Positions 35,932 through 43,901 are shown, numbered from the stretch's first letter. The stretch is 64,000 bases of DNA from Pseudomonas sp. MM223 (GCA_947090765.1 OX352322.1:4385501-4449500), one strand, 5' to 3'. Translations and numbers: made by a program. Notes: generated by a model not told the origin, from the letters alone.

Positions 35932-37226
35932 TTTGAATCCTCGCTAATTACAAATTCGGCAAGGTCGCTGGACGCCTTGTGTTCCGCTGACTGGGCCGAA
36001 TTCTGTGAAATTTCGGATAAGGCCTTGGTAAGGCCGTGAATGGCACCGAAGCCGATGCCGTCTAACCAGGCGTGCCACTTCTCCAGGGCTGCCCGGCGCT
36101 GCTGCATGGCCTGGGTGTGGATGTAGGTGCTGGCGATCTTGCCCAGCGTGTGGTTCAGCAGCATCTCGCCGATGTGGCCGTCGATGCCCAGGTCGGTCCA
36201 GGTGGTGCGTGATACCTTGCGCAGATCGTGGCTGGTCCACTCGCCCTGCCCCAGCCGAGTGAACACCATGCTGGCCTGAGTCTCGCTCAGCGGTAGCCCG
36301 CGGCGGTTCGGGAACAGGTAGACGCCCTCGTAGCCACGGGCCTGCTGGATCGTCCGGTACCGGGTCAGCAGCGACGCCACCTGGGCGGTCAGCGGCAGGC
36401 GGTGCTCGGTGCGGGTCTTGGTGTTCGCCGCCGGGATGAACCACTCGGCAGCGGCCAGGGAAACCTCGCTCCAGCGGGCCATGCGGGTCTCGCCGATCCG
36501 GGTGCCGTGGGCCAGCATCATCAGGGCCAGCATGGCGTCGCCGGGTTCCTGCTCGAAGGCCTGCGCCAGTTGCTGCATCAGCTCGGGCAGCTGAACGCCG
36601 CGCAGCCGGGCTGCCTTGGGCAGGATCCGGGCCTTGGTGAAGTCGTTGAAGCGCATCCCGGCCATGGGGTTGCGGTCGATCAGCCCCAGCTGCAGGGCCT
36701 GGCGGAAGGCGGTCAGCAGCAGCGCGAACATCTGCCGCAGGTAGGACAGCGACACTTCGGCCTGGCAAGGCCACATCAGGCGCTTGTCGAGGGTGTCGGC
36801 GTTCACATCGACGATGGCCAGGTCATCCAGGCGCGGCTTCAGGTGCTGGGCAATGGCAGATCGAGCGCCGGCCTTGCGCTTTGCCGACAGCGAGCGGTCG
36901 CGAGCCATGCGGTCGCCGTACCAGTCCAGCAGTTGGCCCACGGTGGCCATGCCCGACGCCACCGGCGCGGTGGCCGGGGCGCGCAACAGACGTTGGCGCA
37001 GCGCGGGCAGCTCGGCGATCACCGCCGCCACGCTCAGCTCGGGCCACCGGGCGACCGGCACCCACTTCTTGCCGCGCACCAGGTGCCAGGTTCCCCTCTC
37101 GCGGTTGCTCCAGAAGCGCAGGTACAGGCCTGGGTGCCGTGGGTCGCGCAGGTCGCGCACCGACTTGTCGGCGGCCTGCCGGCGCACCTCGGCTTCGCTC
37201 AGTTTCACTTCCCGGGTCGCGCTCAT
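35928..37226 (-). CDS. second tyrosine recombinase, in the replication operon
   Basis: 432 residues. The N-terminal DNA-binding part (about 1-95) resembles the arm-binding domain of P4-type integrases (GLYLRFWSNRERGTWHLVRG). The catalytic set is Arg in AHGTRIGETR, HxxR in SHDLRKVSR, His in LLNHTLG and Tyr in ASTYIHT. It overlaps its neighbours at both ends (ATGA), so it is translated with the replication genes and is not next to either att site. It is not the integrase at 50484 and shares little with it. Roles to consider are dimer resolution, replication or a second attachment site. Confidence 0.88.
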   Translation of the reverse strand: MSATREVKLSEAEVRRQAADKSVRDLRDPRHPGLYLRFWSNRERGTWHLVRGKKWVPVARWPELSVAAVIAELPALRQRLLRAPATAPVASGMATVGQLLDWYGDRMARDRSLSAKRKAGARSAIAQHLKPRLDDLAIVDVNADTLDKRLMWPCQAEVSLSYLRQMFALLLTAFRQALQLGLIDRNPMAGMRFNDFTKARILPKAARLRGVQLPELMQQLAQAFEQEPGDAMLALMMLAHGTRIGETRMARWSEVSLAAAEWFIPAANTKTRTEHRLPLTAQVASLLTRYRTIQQARGYEGVYLFPNRRGLPLSETQASMVFTRLGQGEWTSHDLRKVSRTTWTDLGIDGHIGEMLLNHTLGKIASTYIHTQAMQQRRAALEKWHAWLDGIGFGAIHGLTKALSEISQNSAQSAEHKASSDLAEFVISEDSK

Positions 37227-37651
37227 GCGGCCACCGTCACAGGTAGCAGCAAGTAGGCGCGGATGGCCTCAACCGCGTCGATGTTGCCCCGGCACACGAT
37301 TGCCAGGTAGCCCTGGGCAGCGAGCGCCTGCAGGTAAGCATCCTGGCTCGGCGACACCGGCGCATCGAACGGCGGCTTGGCCTTGAACTCGATGTACAGG
37401 CCGAAATAGCCACCCCGCGCCATCGGCAGCACCAGGTCGGGAACGCCGGCCTTCACGCCCTGCCCCTTCAGCTTGGCGGCCACGGCCTTGACCCGGTGCC
37501 CGCCGTTCGGCACGTGGTAGATCAATTTGTAGGCCTGCGGGTAGCGCAGCTGCAGCTCCTGCATCAGCGCCGCCTGCTCCTGCCCTTCCCGGTCGACGGG
37601 CTTGGTGCGGGCCGGCTTGGCCTTGAACGGGCGAAGGGCAGGAGCATTCAT
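37223..37651 (-). CDS. VRR-NUC domain nuclease
   Basis: 142 residues from MNAPALRPFKAKPARTKPVD. The VRR-NUC hallmarks are visible: EGQEQAALMQ, HVPNGGHR, GVKAGVPDLVLPMARGG and LYIEFKAK (PD-(D/E)xK with Asp and ExK). These enzymes act on branched DNA, so a role in resolving recombination or replication structures is likely. It overlaps neighbours on both sides. Confidence 0.88.
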   Translation of the reverse strand: MNAPALRPFKAKPARTKPVDREGQEQAALMQELQLRYPQAYKLIYHVPNGGHRVKAVAAKLKGQGVKAGVPDLVLPMARGGYFGLYIEFKAKPPFDAPVSPSQDAYLQALAAQGYLAIVCRGNIDAVEAIRAYLLLPVTVAA

Positions 37652-37950
37652 GCGATCAGCACCCCCTCGTTCAGCAGAAGCGCCTGGGTGCGCATGACCC
37701 CCTCGGCGTGGTACTGGCGGGCGGTATCGCGGTCGACGGCCTTGCTGCGCCCGTCGCAAGCGTCATGGCAGGCGCTGCAGCACCACGCGCCCTGCAGGTC
37801 GTGCGGCTTCTTGCCGACTCCGCAGGTGCCGGCCAGCCGGTAGTGTGCCAGGACGGTGGTATCGGGGTTGCCGTTGCACACGCCCGGAATGCGCACCTGG
37901 CACTCCCTGCCGCGCGCGGCCTTGGTCAGTTTGGTTTGCCGCATGGTCAT
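37648..37950 (-). CDS. YbcO-like putative nuclease (DUF1364)
   Basis: 100 residues from MTMRQTKLTKAARGRECQVR. RECQVRIPGVCNGNPDTTVL, then AHYRLAG and WCCSACHDACDGR are the conserved Cys/His of DUF1364, found in lambdoid nin regions. AAGGAGG precedes the ATG. Probably an HNH-like enzyme acting with the VRR-NUC protein. Confidence 0.85.
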   Translation of the reverse strand: MTMRQTKLTKAARGRECQVRIPGVCNGNPDTTVLAHYRLAGTCGVGKKPHDLQGAWCCSACHDACDGRSKAVDRDTARQYHAEGVMRTQALLLNEGVLIA

Positions 37951-38759
37951 AACTCCTCCTTTCCACGGTGAGATTCCCACTCGAAGGGCACCACCACCCC
38001 GCCGCCTTCTCGGAGGCGGTCGTAGCAGCGCTCGCCCATGGCGTGGCGCAGTTGGGCAGGCTCCAGGTTGGAAATCACCACCGTGGGGCGCATCTGCTCG
38101 TAGCGCCCGTTGATGATCGAAAACAGGGTGGTCAGCTCGAACTCGCTCGGCTGCTCCTTGCTGACCCCGACCTCGTCCAGCACCAGCAGCGAAGGTTCGA
38201 TCAGGCTGGACAGGATGTCCGCTTCGGACTGTTCGCTGTGGCGGTCGTACGTGGCGCGGATGGATTGCAGGACGGCGCCCACCGTGCGGTACACGGCCGT
38301 TGCCGAGGTGTTGCGCATCAGCTCGTTGGCCATCCCGGCGCCCAGGTGCGTCTTGCCTGTACCGACCTTGCCCAGCAGCATCAGGCAGCGGCCGGTGCGC
38401 TCGATTTCCTCGAACGCCGCCACGTAGCGAGTGCAGTAGGCCAAGGCCTTGCGCTGGCCCTCGTGCTCGACGCGGTAGTTGGCCAAGGTGCGGTCGGCGA
38501 AGCGCTTGGGGATCAGCGCCGAACCCAGCTTGCGGGTCATCGCCTCACGCTTCAGGCGGGTATCCTCCGCCAGCTGCTTGGCTTCGCGCTCGGCAACGGC
38601 CGCTTTCTCGCACACAGGACAGCGCCCAACGATTTCGCGGCCCATCAGCATGGTCACACGCTGCTCGAAGTCGCCGTGATGCTCGCAGTGCGCGGGCTGG
38701 ACGCGGAAACCCGCGGCGTTTCGCACCTCGGACATGGTGATCACCGATTCAGATCGCAT
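37947..38759 (-). CDS. DnaC-type helicase loader (P-like)
   Basis: 270 residues. Zinc-like CPVCEK (residues 47-52), Walker A LLGKVGTGKTHLGAG, Walker B LLVLDEVG and the sensor region SNLEPAQLRHAMGERCYDRL mark an IstB/DnaC AAA+ ATPase. It should load the host DnaB at the phage origin. The start at 38759 has AGGA 8 bases upstream and overlaps the O-like gene; an alternative ATG is at 38735. Confidence 0.9.
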   Translation of the reverse strand: MRSESVITMSEVRNAAGFRVQPAHCEHHGDFEQRVTMLMGREIVGRCPVCEKAAVAEREAKQLAEDTRLKREAMTRKLGSALIPKRFADRTLANYRVEHEGQRKALAYCTRYVAAFEEIERTGRCLMLLGKVGTGKTHLGAGMANELMRNTSATAVYRTVGAVLQSIRATYDRHSEQSEADILSSLIEPSLLVLDEVGVSKEQPSEFELTTLFSIINGRYEQMRPTVVISNLEPAQLRHAMGERCYDRLREGGGVVVPFEWESHRGKEEL

Positions 38760-39606
38760 AAGTGCCGTCCTCTCGAGCGGCCAGGCCGGCGGTGTAGTCG
38801 CGGTCGTCGAAGCCGTGGTGACGACTGTGCGGTTTGGTCTGGGCAGGCAACTGTGTGCTGATGCGCTTGGTTACCCACTCCACCTCGAAGCCGCGCCATC
38901 CGTTCTCGACGGCGACTTCCAGGGCTTGGGCTGGCTGGATGCCGAAGGCTTTGCACTGCTCCAGTTTGACGTTCAGCCCCGCCCAAATCCGGGCGGTCAC
39001 TGGGGCCTTGGCAGCCTTGCGGACAGTCAGGTAGTCAGCGATCAGCGATTCATCCAGGCCGTGAGGGTTATCAGCCAGCATGGCGGCCTTCCCGAACGGT
39101 GCTTTGCGGTCAGCTTTGGCCGGAGCCGGCTGCTCATCGCTGGGGGGGCATGTATTTTCTTCCGAAGGAAGAAATACATAGGGGGTTAGATTCTTAGAAT
39201 AAAGAAGGGAGTCGGCGGTTTTGGTCTGTTTCGACTCATCGCCGATTCGGACCACTTCAGCCGAGTCGGCTGTTTTGGTCTGTTTCGGCTCAATGACGTA
39301 GACCCAGTCTTTCGGGTCATTCACGCCGATATCACCCCGTGCACCGCCCTCACGGAACAACACGCGACGGCGCAGCAGGCTGGAAACCGCCTTGGACACG
39401 GTGTCAGGGTGAGCGTGGATGGCTTTCGCGATATCGGAAGCCGGGATGCGCTGAGAGCCCGCCCCGAAGTTGATGGTGGCCTTGGCCACGTACAGCACAA
39501 TCTTCATCTCCCGGGCCGGGAGATCGATAGCCAGCAGGCCATCCATGAGCTGGTTGTCCATCCGGGTAAACCCCCTGGACTTGTCAAGTGGGACGATGTT
39601 TGTCAT
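38749..39606 (-). CDS. O-like replication initiator
   Basis: 285 residues. N-terminal winged helix (about 10-105): FTRMDNQLMDGLLAIDLPAR, then IPASDIAKAIHAHPDTVSKA, as in Rep_O. A linker repeats KQTKTADS twice and is encoded by a repeated, palindromic AT-rich DNA segment (candidate origin). The C-terminal part should contact the DnaC-type loader encoded next. Confidence 0.88.
   Translation of the reverse strand: MTNIVPLDKSRGFTRMDNQLMDGLLAIDLPAREMKIVLYVAKATINFGAGSQRIPASDIAKAIHAHPDTVSKAVSSLLRRRVLFREGGARGDIGVNDPKDWVYVIEPKQTKTADSAEVVRIGDESKQTKTADSLLYSKNLTPYVFLPSEENTCPPSDEQPAPAKADRKAPFGKAAMLADNPHGLDESLIADYLTVRKAAKAPVTARIWAGLNVKLEQCKAFGIQPAQALEVAVENGWRGFEVEWVTKRISTQLPAQTKPHSRHHGFDDRDYTAGLAAREDGTYAI
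39150..39292. other. candidate phage replication origin inside the O-like gene
   Basis: A near-perfect palindrome at 39150-39179 (ATGTATTTTCTTCC with GGAAGAAATACAT), an AT-rich stretch 39180-39206, and two 28-base direct repeats starting at 39211 and 39265 with the shared core TTTTGGTCTGTTTCG. In lambda the origin likewise lies within O. Confidence 0.55.
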
Positions 39607-39636
39607 GCTTAAACCCGTTGAAATGCTGTAGAGAAA

Positions 39637-39660
39637 GCCGCCCTGCCAGGCGGTTTTTTT
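39637..39660 (+). terminator. bidirectional hairpin between cro and O-like gene
   Basis: Stem GCCGCC/GGCGGT with the loop CTGCCA and eight T on the plus strand. On the minus strand the hairpin precedes the O-like ribosome site like the late cassettes. Confidence 0.6.
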
Positions 39661-39745
39661 TCGTCCGCGATCCCAATACTGGATGGATTCGCAGGTGTTT
39701 CAGTCATCTACTGGCGCAATGCCAGGCTTCGCATAATTCCTACCG

Positions 39746-39955
39746 TCAAACAGCGCTTTTCAGAGAGTCGACGCCAGGAACGTCTTGTCGTCTAGCGACC
39801 AGCCTCCCGTCTGACTCCTTCTCCAAAACGCATTGCATTGGGTAGGAGAAACCACCAGCAGCCCGGCACTGGGACACACGGCTACTGGAAACGCCGAGAG
39901 CTTCACCAATGGCGCGGCCGGTTCGGAAATGGTTCAGGGCTTCGTCAAAGGTCAT
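39746..39955 (-). CDS. Cro-like repressor
   Basis: 69 residues from MTFDEALNHFRTGRAIGEAL. Helix-turn-helix IGEALGVSSSRVSQCRAAGG, then FSYPMQCVLEKESDGRLVAR, as in short Cro/YdaS-like proteins. GGAGA precedes the ATG. It is divergent from cI and heads the replication operon. Confidence 0.85.
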   Translation of the reverse strand: MTFDEALNHFRTGRAIGEALGVSSSRVSQCRAAGGFSYPMQCVLEKESDGRLVARRQDVPGVDSLKSAV

Positions 39956-39982
39956 TGATGTCTCTCCGATGTCTTCGGCGAG

Positions 39983-39996
39983 TTTAGAGTTCTTAA
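39983..39996. promoter_or_regulatory. repressor operator 1 (cI-cro)
   Basis: TTTAG-AGTT-CTTAA, one mismatch to the palindrome TTTAG-N4-CTAAA. Confidence 0.65.
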
Positions 39997-40013
39997 CCCC
40001 ACAAGGCAAGTTA

Positions 40014-40027
40014 TCTAAACTTCTAAA
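40014..40027. promoter_or_regulatory. repressor operator 2 (cI-cro)
   Basis: TCTAA-ACTT-CTAAA, two mismatches in the left half. Confidence 0.5.
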
Positions 40028-40029
40028 GG

Positions 40030-40043
40030 TTTAGAATCCTAAA
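40030..40043. promoter_or_regulatory. repressor operator 3 (at the cI start)
   Basis: TTTAG-AATC-CTAAA, a perfect pair of half-sites ending one base before the cI ATG. Binding here would block cI translation or transcription start. Confidence 0.7.
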
Positions 40044-40044
40044 T

Positions 40045-40866
40045 ATGGAATTCAAAGACCGCGTTATCGCGCGCATGAAGGAGCTGAACCTCAGTTCCAC
40101 CGACCTCAGCAAACTGTCTGGCGTGTCCAAGGCAACCGTGAGTTTCTGGATCAACGGAACGAACGGCGCCAAGGGCAAAAACCTGCTCGCCTTGGCAAAA
40201 GCGCTAGAGTGCTCAGCACAATGGCTGTCGGACGGTACTGGCCAGGCTACTGACCAGTCATCATCTGCCAGCTCTTCATTGACTACTGCAGAATTGGTTG
40301 CGCAGATGCTGGCCTCCAAGGCCGGGAAGAACCTCTCTGAAAAGGCTCGCGAGGTAATGATGGCCGCCGCGGCTGAGGCAGATAGCCCAGATCAGGGCCA
40401 GGAGTACCTGCCTGCTGCCTACTCGAGCCTCAAACCCACCCAGGAAGAGATCCTTATCCCTCAGTACGACGTTCGGGCAGCCATGGGCCACGGCCAGGTG
40501 CCGGCCGACTACAACGAGGCCGTTCGTAACCTGGTAGTGCGCGAGGAGGTACTGCGCGAGAAAGGCGTCACCTACACCGCGCCCTCGGCACTGGCGATGA
40601 TTACCGGCTGGGGCCAGAGCATGGAAGGCACGATCAACGACAAGGACCTGGTCATTGTCGATCGCGGGGTCAACGAGTTCATCGGTGAAGGTATCTACGT
40701 GATCACCTGGCACCAAGAGCTGTACATCAAGCGTCTGATGCGCCTCGATGAGGATCACTTCCGCCTGATCTCCGACAACAAGCACTATGAGAACCAGACT
40801 GCGCGGATCGATGATGTGACGGTGCACGCGAAGGTTCTGCTGATATGGAACGCCAAGAAGGCGTGA
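40045..40866 (+). CDS. CI-type repressor with S24 peptidase domain
   Basis: 273 residues. N-terminal helix-turn-helix STDLSKLSGVSKATVSFWIN (about 17-40), a Ser-rich linker, then a LexA/CI peptidase domain with catalytic Ser in GWGQSMEGTI and Lys in ELYIKRLMRL. Autocleavage with RecA would give SOS induction; the cleavage site is probably near VRAAMGHG. The start codon is nearly leaderless, overlapping operator 3, so translation may be weak. Confidence 0.93.
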   Translation: MEFKDRVIARMKELNLSSTDLSKLSGVSKATVSFWINGTNGAKGKNLLALAKALECSAQWLSDGTGQATDQSSSASSSLTTAELVAQMLASKAGKNLSEKAREVMMAAAAEADSPDQGQEYLPAAYSSLKPTQEEILIPQYDVRAAMGHGQVPADYNEAVRNLVVREEVLREKGVTYTAPSALAMITGWGQSMEGTINDKDLVIVDRGVNEFIGEGIYVITWHQELYIKRLMRLDEDHFRLISDNKHYENQTARIDDVTVHAKVLLIWNAKKA

Positions 40867-40878
40867 CCTATCCCAGGA

Positions 40879-40901
40879 AGCCCGCATAGCGCGGGCTTTT
40901 T
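40879..40901 (+). terminator. terminator between cI and the convergent gene
   Basis: Stem AGCCCGC/GCGGGCT with the loop ATAGC, then five T. Confidence 0.8.
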
Positions 40902-40910
40902 GTTGCGCGC

Positions 40911-41225
40911 TTAGAACGGCGCCGGCTCCTCGATCGCGACGAACTCATCCTCGTTCTGCGCCCGAGGGTCATCATCCGAGAATGCCTCCCAGCGCAGTGT
41001 GACCGAGGCGTCCTCCTCGTTGAATTCCATTTCTATCCCGTCAGTTTCCTTGAGAATCCCCATCACCTCTTCCCACTCCCGGTCACCGTCGGTGTCCAGG
41101 CGGTGAATTACGACCCATCGCTGCTGCTGCGCGATCGGGTGATTGATCATCGATGACACTCGAAGACCCAGGCGCTCCACGCCCGACATAACCGCTCTCT
41201 CCTGCTGCTTCTGGGGCTTTGCCAT
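40911..41225 (-). CDS. SOS-boxed DUF1654-like protein next to cI
   Basis: 104 residues from MAKPQKQQERAVMSGVERLG. GLRVSSMINHPIAQQQRWVV and HRLDTDGDREWEEVMGILKE match DUF1654 proteins of Pseudomonas, as I remember them. GGAG lies 6 bases before the ATG; a LexA box begins 15 bases upstream. Convergent with cI. By position and LexA control it could be an antirepressor that promotes induction, but this is inference. Confidence 0.75.
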   Translation of the reverse strand: MAKPQKQQERAVMSGVERLGLRVSSMINHPIAQQQRWVVIHRLDTDGDREWEEVMGILKETDGIEMEFNEEDASVTLRWEAFSDDDPRAQNEDEFVAIEEPAPF

Positions 41226-41240
41226 CTGACACTCCACTAA

Positions 41241-41256
41241 CTGTATATCCATACAG
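41241..41256 (-). promoter_or_regulatory. LexA (SOS) box
   Basis: CTGTATATCCATACAG, a CTG-N10-CAG palindrome. Confidence 0.85.
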
Positions 41257-41340
41257 GGACGACGCAAGATTAGCCGATCTCCTACAGAGCCGGAAGTCTT
41301 GACATCGCGCGGTCTGTAGGAGCGCCCACTCGCCTTGCCT

Positions 41341-41391
41341 GTTTAGTTTTCTAAAATAAATCTTGACGCACTCCGTTTAGTTTTCTAAATT
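41341..41391 (+). promoter_or_regulatory. rightward early promoter with two CI operators
   Basis: TTGACG (41363) and TAAATT (41386) with 17-base spacing. Two perfect 14-bp operators TTTAG-TTTT-CTAAA at 41342-41355 and 41376-41389, the second covering the -10. They share the half-sites found at cI-cro. This should be repressed by CI and control the operon up to the integrase. Confidence 0.75.
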
Positions 41392-41658
41392 CACCTCAAG
41401 CAGCCACTCACGAGGGACTGCCGAGGCCCTCACCGGCCGCCGCTCTTTACACAACTCGACACCCGTCACCCTCAGCGGCACATGAGGGCAGCAGCTGCCT
41501 CATGCAGTGAGCTGGGTTCAGGTAACCAAGTGGCGCGCATGCCAATGCGGGGAAGCGCGTAGCCCAGAGAACGATGGGCGCCTGGATCACTTCGATTTCA
41601 CTGGCTGGCCTTGGCGACAGGGCCAGACGGGAAATCAACCGCCCCGGAGGGCAAGACG
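41392..41658. other. untranslated leader of the rightward operon
   Basis: About 270 bases with no gene. It has a strong stem (41481-41504: CATGAGGGCAGC and its partner) that could be an attenuator or antitermination RNA. Confidence 0.45.
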
Positions 41659-41964
41659 ATGAGCTGCACCTGCATCAGCGATGCCGTGAAGCTGGTTACG
41701 GACCAGCTTGCTGAGGAGGCTCCTGGTTCCGGGCCTTTCTACATGCGCGCAGAGGGCCACAACCTTTCACTGAACATCGAGACAGGAAAGGCCGAGCGGC
41801 GATTCTGCGTCGAGGTCACCGGCCACTACATGGCGCCGAAGAAAGCTGGCGGCTTGAAGCGCGTGAACAAGACCGTTTCGGTGGTAGCTAATTACTGCCC
41901 GCTCTGTGGCAAATCTTGCACCGCCGATGCTCAGAACGAGACAACCAGCGCAACGTCAGCCTGA
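41659..41964 (+). CDS. small Cys-containing phage protein
   Basis: 101 residues, MSCTCISDAVKLVTDQLAEE. Cys pairs at the start (CTC) and near the end (YCPLCGKSC) suggest zinc binding. A central basic part AERRFCVEVTGHYMAPKKAG may contact nucleic acid. GGAGG precedes the ATG. First gene after the rightward promoter; function unknown. Confidence 0.7.
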   Translation: MSCTCISDAVKLVTDQLAEEAPGSGPFYMRAEGHNLSLNIETGKAERRFCVEVTGHYMAPKKAGGLKRVNKTVSVVANYCPLCGKSCTADAQNETTSATSA

Positions 41965-42091
41965 CGAAAACTGCCCGATCCACCTGGTTCCCCATCACCA
42001 GACTGCATCGGTCGTGGCGTTCGCCCTCCCCTGGTCCGGGAGGTGTACGGCAGCGAGCGTCACGACCAATGCAGCCCACCGAGGACTCTTC

Positions 42092-42475
42092 ATGGAAACG
42101 ATCACTTGCGGCTCATGGATTGGCCAGCTCGGCAAGGCGCTGGCTCCCCGCGAGCTTGAAGCATTGCTGTGGGTGGCCCAAGGCCTCACCACCAAAGAAA
42201 TCGCCCGCCAGATGGCGGTAAGCCCAGGCACCGTGGCCAACCGCATCGAGGCCGCGCTGTTCAAGCTGGAAGCCGGCCGCCGCATCGAGGCGGTCACCAA
42301 GGCCATGCGTCAACAGATCATCAGCCCGCTCTGCATCATGCTCGCCAGCCTCATCGCCATGCATGCGGTGATCGACGACAGCGACCCCATGCGCCGCGAC
42401 CGGCGCGCACCGGAGCGCCGCACCGCCCAAGTTCGAATAGTTCGCAAGGCCGAGGCCTTCGAATACCACGCCTGA
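42092..42475 (+). CDS. LuxR-type helix-turn-helix protein
   Basis: 127 residues from METITCGSWIGQLGKALAPR. The GerE/LuxR helix-turn-helix is LAPRELEALLWVAQGLTTKE, then IARQMAVSPGTVANRIEAAL. A hydrophobic stretch (PLCIMLASLIAMHAVI) near residue 85 could be a membrane segment or core. It has no receiver or ligand domain. GAGG precedes the ATG. Confidence 0.8.
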   Translation: METITCGSWIGQLGKALAPRELEALLWVAQGLTTKEIARQMAVSPGTVANRIEAALFKLEAGRRIEAVTKAMRQQIISPLCIMLASLIAMHAVIDDSDPMRRDRRAPERRTAQVRIVRKAEAFEYHA

Positions 42476-42493
42476 TCCACTGAGGACCACCCC

Positions 42494-42832
42494 ATGCAAG
42501 CAGCCATCCAACAAAGCCAGGTCAAGCTCGAAGCCCTGCGCCAGGAAGTGATCACGGCCACCGAGGCCTTCCGCGCCAAATCGCGCTTTTACGTCACCCA
42601 GAGCGGAAACGGCTGGGCTGTCGTCTCGGCCAGCAACAACCGCGTTTACGGTCGCAACACCAGTTACGCCCAAGCAGTCCGCTATGCGGAGAGCCTGGAG
42701 CGCGCGATCGACGCCAAGACCCTTCCCGTCGTGGCCGTGGTGAAAGTTCGGCAGGTCGGTGAAAGCGCTACTCGCTGGGCTGCGCTCTTTGCACTGGCAT
42801 TGATCGTGTTGGCCGGGGCGGCATCGTCATGA
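42494..42832 (+). CDS. hypothetical tail-anchored protein
   Basis: 112 residues. Soluble N-terminal part with [20 protein letters not shown] and a single C-terminal hydrophobic helix ([18 protein letters not shown]). Its stop overlaps the ssb start (ATGA). Function unknown. Confidence 0.65.
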   Translation: MQAAIQQSQVKLEALRQEVITATEAFRAKSRFYVTQSGNGWAVVSASNNRVYGRNTSYAQAVRYAESLERAIDAKTLPVVAVVKVRQVGESATRWAALFALALIVLAGAASS

Positions 42833-43299
42833 GCCGCGGGGTAAACAAGGTGATCCTGGTCGGCACCTGCGGCCAGGACCCGGAAGTGCGCTACCTGCCC
42901 AACGGCAACGCGGTGACCAACCTCAGCCTGGCTACCAGCGAGCAGTGGCTCGACAAGCGCTCGGGCGAGAAGGTCGAGCGCACCGAGTGGCACCGCGTTT
43001 CGCTTTTCGGGAAGGTGGCCGAGATCGCCGGCGAGTATCTGCGCAAAGGCTCGCAGTGCTACATCGAGGGCAAGCTGCAGACCCGCGAGTGGGAGAAGGA
43101 CGGCATCAAGCGCTACACCACGGAAATCATCGTCGACATCAACGGCACGATGCAGCTGCTGGGCAGTCGGCCGCAGGGCCTGCCGCCCGGGCAAGCGCCA
43201 GATCGGCAACCGCGGCAACAGCGGCCGGCGCGCCCGCAGCAAGACCCGCCGGCGGTACCGCCTGATCACGAAAGCTTCAACGACGAGATACCATTTTAG
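42829..43299 (+). CDS. ssb: single-stranded DNA-binding protein
   Basis: 156 residues. OB-fold with [20 protein letters not shown], then [20 protein letters not shown] and [11 protein letters not shown] Pro/Gln-rich linker leads to the acidic tip DEIPF, which recruits host partners. Phage-encoded SSB supports replication and recombination. Confidence 0.95.
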   Translation: MSRGVNKVILVGTCGQDPEVRYLPNGNAVTNLSLATSEQWLDKRSGEKVERTEWHRVSLFGKVAEIAGEYLRKGSQCYIEGKLQTREWEKDGIKRYTTEIIVDINGTMQLLGSRPQGLPPGQAPDRQPRQQRPARPQQDPPAVPPDHESFNDEIPF

Positions 43300-43424
43300 G
43301 ATATAGCTGGGACTTGCGCCCCATCACCATCTCGCAGGAGCGTAGCCATGATGCGCAGGTCGCAGGCTCATCGTAAACTTAGCTGGTGACTAGGCCGTGA
43401 AATTGAGGTCACCTGCAGTTCAGG

Positions 43425-43790
43425 TTAAGCAAATGCAGCGCCGATAACTGAGCCCAGAGAGACCAAGGCTTGGATTACGGCGCTCGAATCGGAGGCACGC
43501 TGGATGTAAGTCCAGATTGGTAGGCTTTTCAGAACGTCTTCCTTAGAAGCTTCCGGCCCTGCATATCCCGATAAAGCCTTGGCAGCATCGATGATGTCTG
43601 CAGGAGGCGTTCCAACTGGGAGGCCTAGCGACTCGGCCAGCGACATCGGATCTCGCTCTTCCACCACTTTTAGGATGCGCTGAAATCTAATGTCCTCAAC
43701 ATGGATGTCAAAGCCAGAGTTGGCATGGACAGAGACAACGCTCCCAACCAAATTACCACTTACGTTTTTAACAACGATCTTCCCAGCCAT
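43425..43790 (-). CDS. minus-strand cargo gene in the rightward operon
   Basis: 121 residues from MAGKIVVKNVSGNLVGSVVS. The first 45 residues are beta-rich; the rest is helical and ends in a hydrophobic tail (VIQALVSLGSVIGAAFA). AAGGAGAG precedes the ATG. It opposes the surrounding operon, so it is likely expressed on its own, possibly in the lysogen. No family recognised. Confidence 0.65.
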   Translation of the reverse strand: MAGKIVVKNVSGNLVGSVVSVHANSGFDIHVEDIRFQRILKVVEERDPMSLAESLGLPVGTPPADIIDAAKALSGYAGPEASKEDVLKSLPIWTYIQRASDSSAVIQALVSLGSVIGAAFA

Positions 43791-43901
43791 ACAAGCTCTC
43801 CTTTCCGGCCTCATGCCGGTCACCCGTAATACCCCATCCCAAACCAAATTGCCACCATGCCGCATCCGGCCACGGAGGGCGGCGCATGCATGGAGAAAGC
43901 C

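Noticed and set aside
41447..41638. 63-residue minus-strand open frame in the leader
   Set aside because: No ribosome site, lies in the untranslated leader, composition not protein-like.
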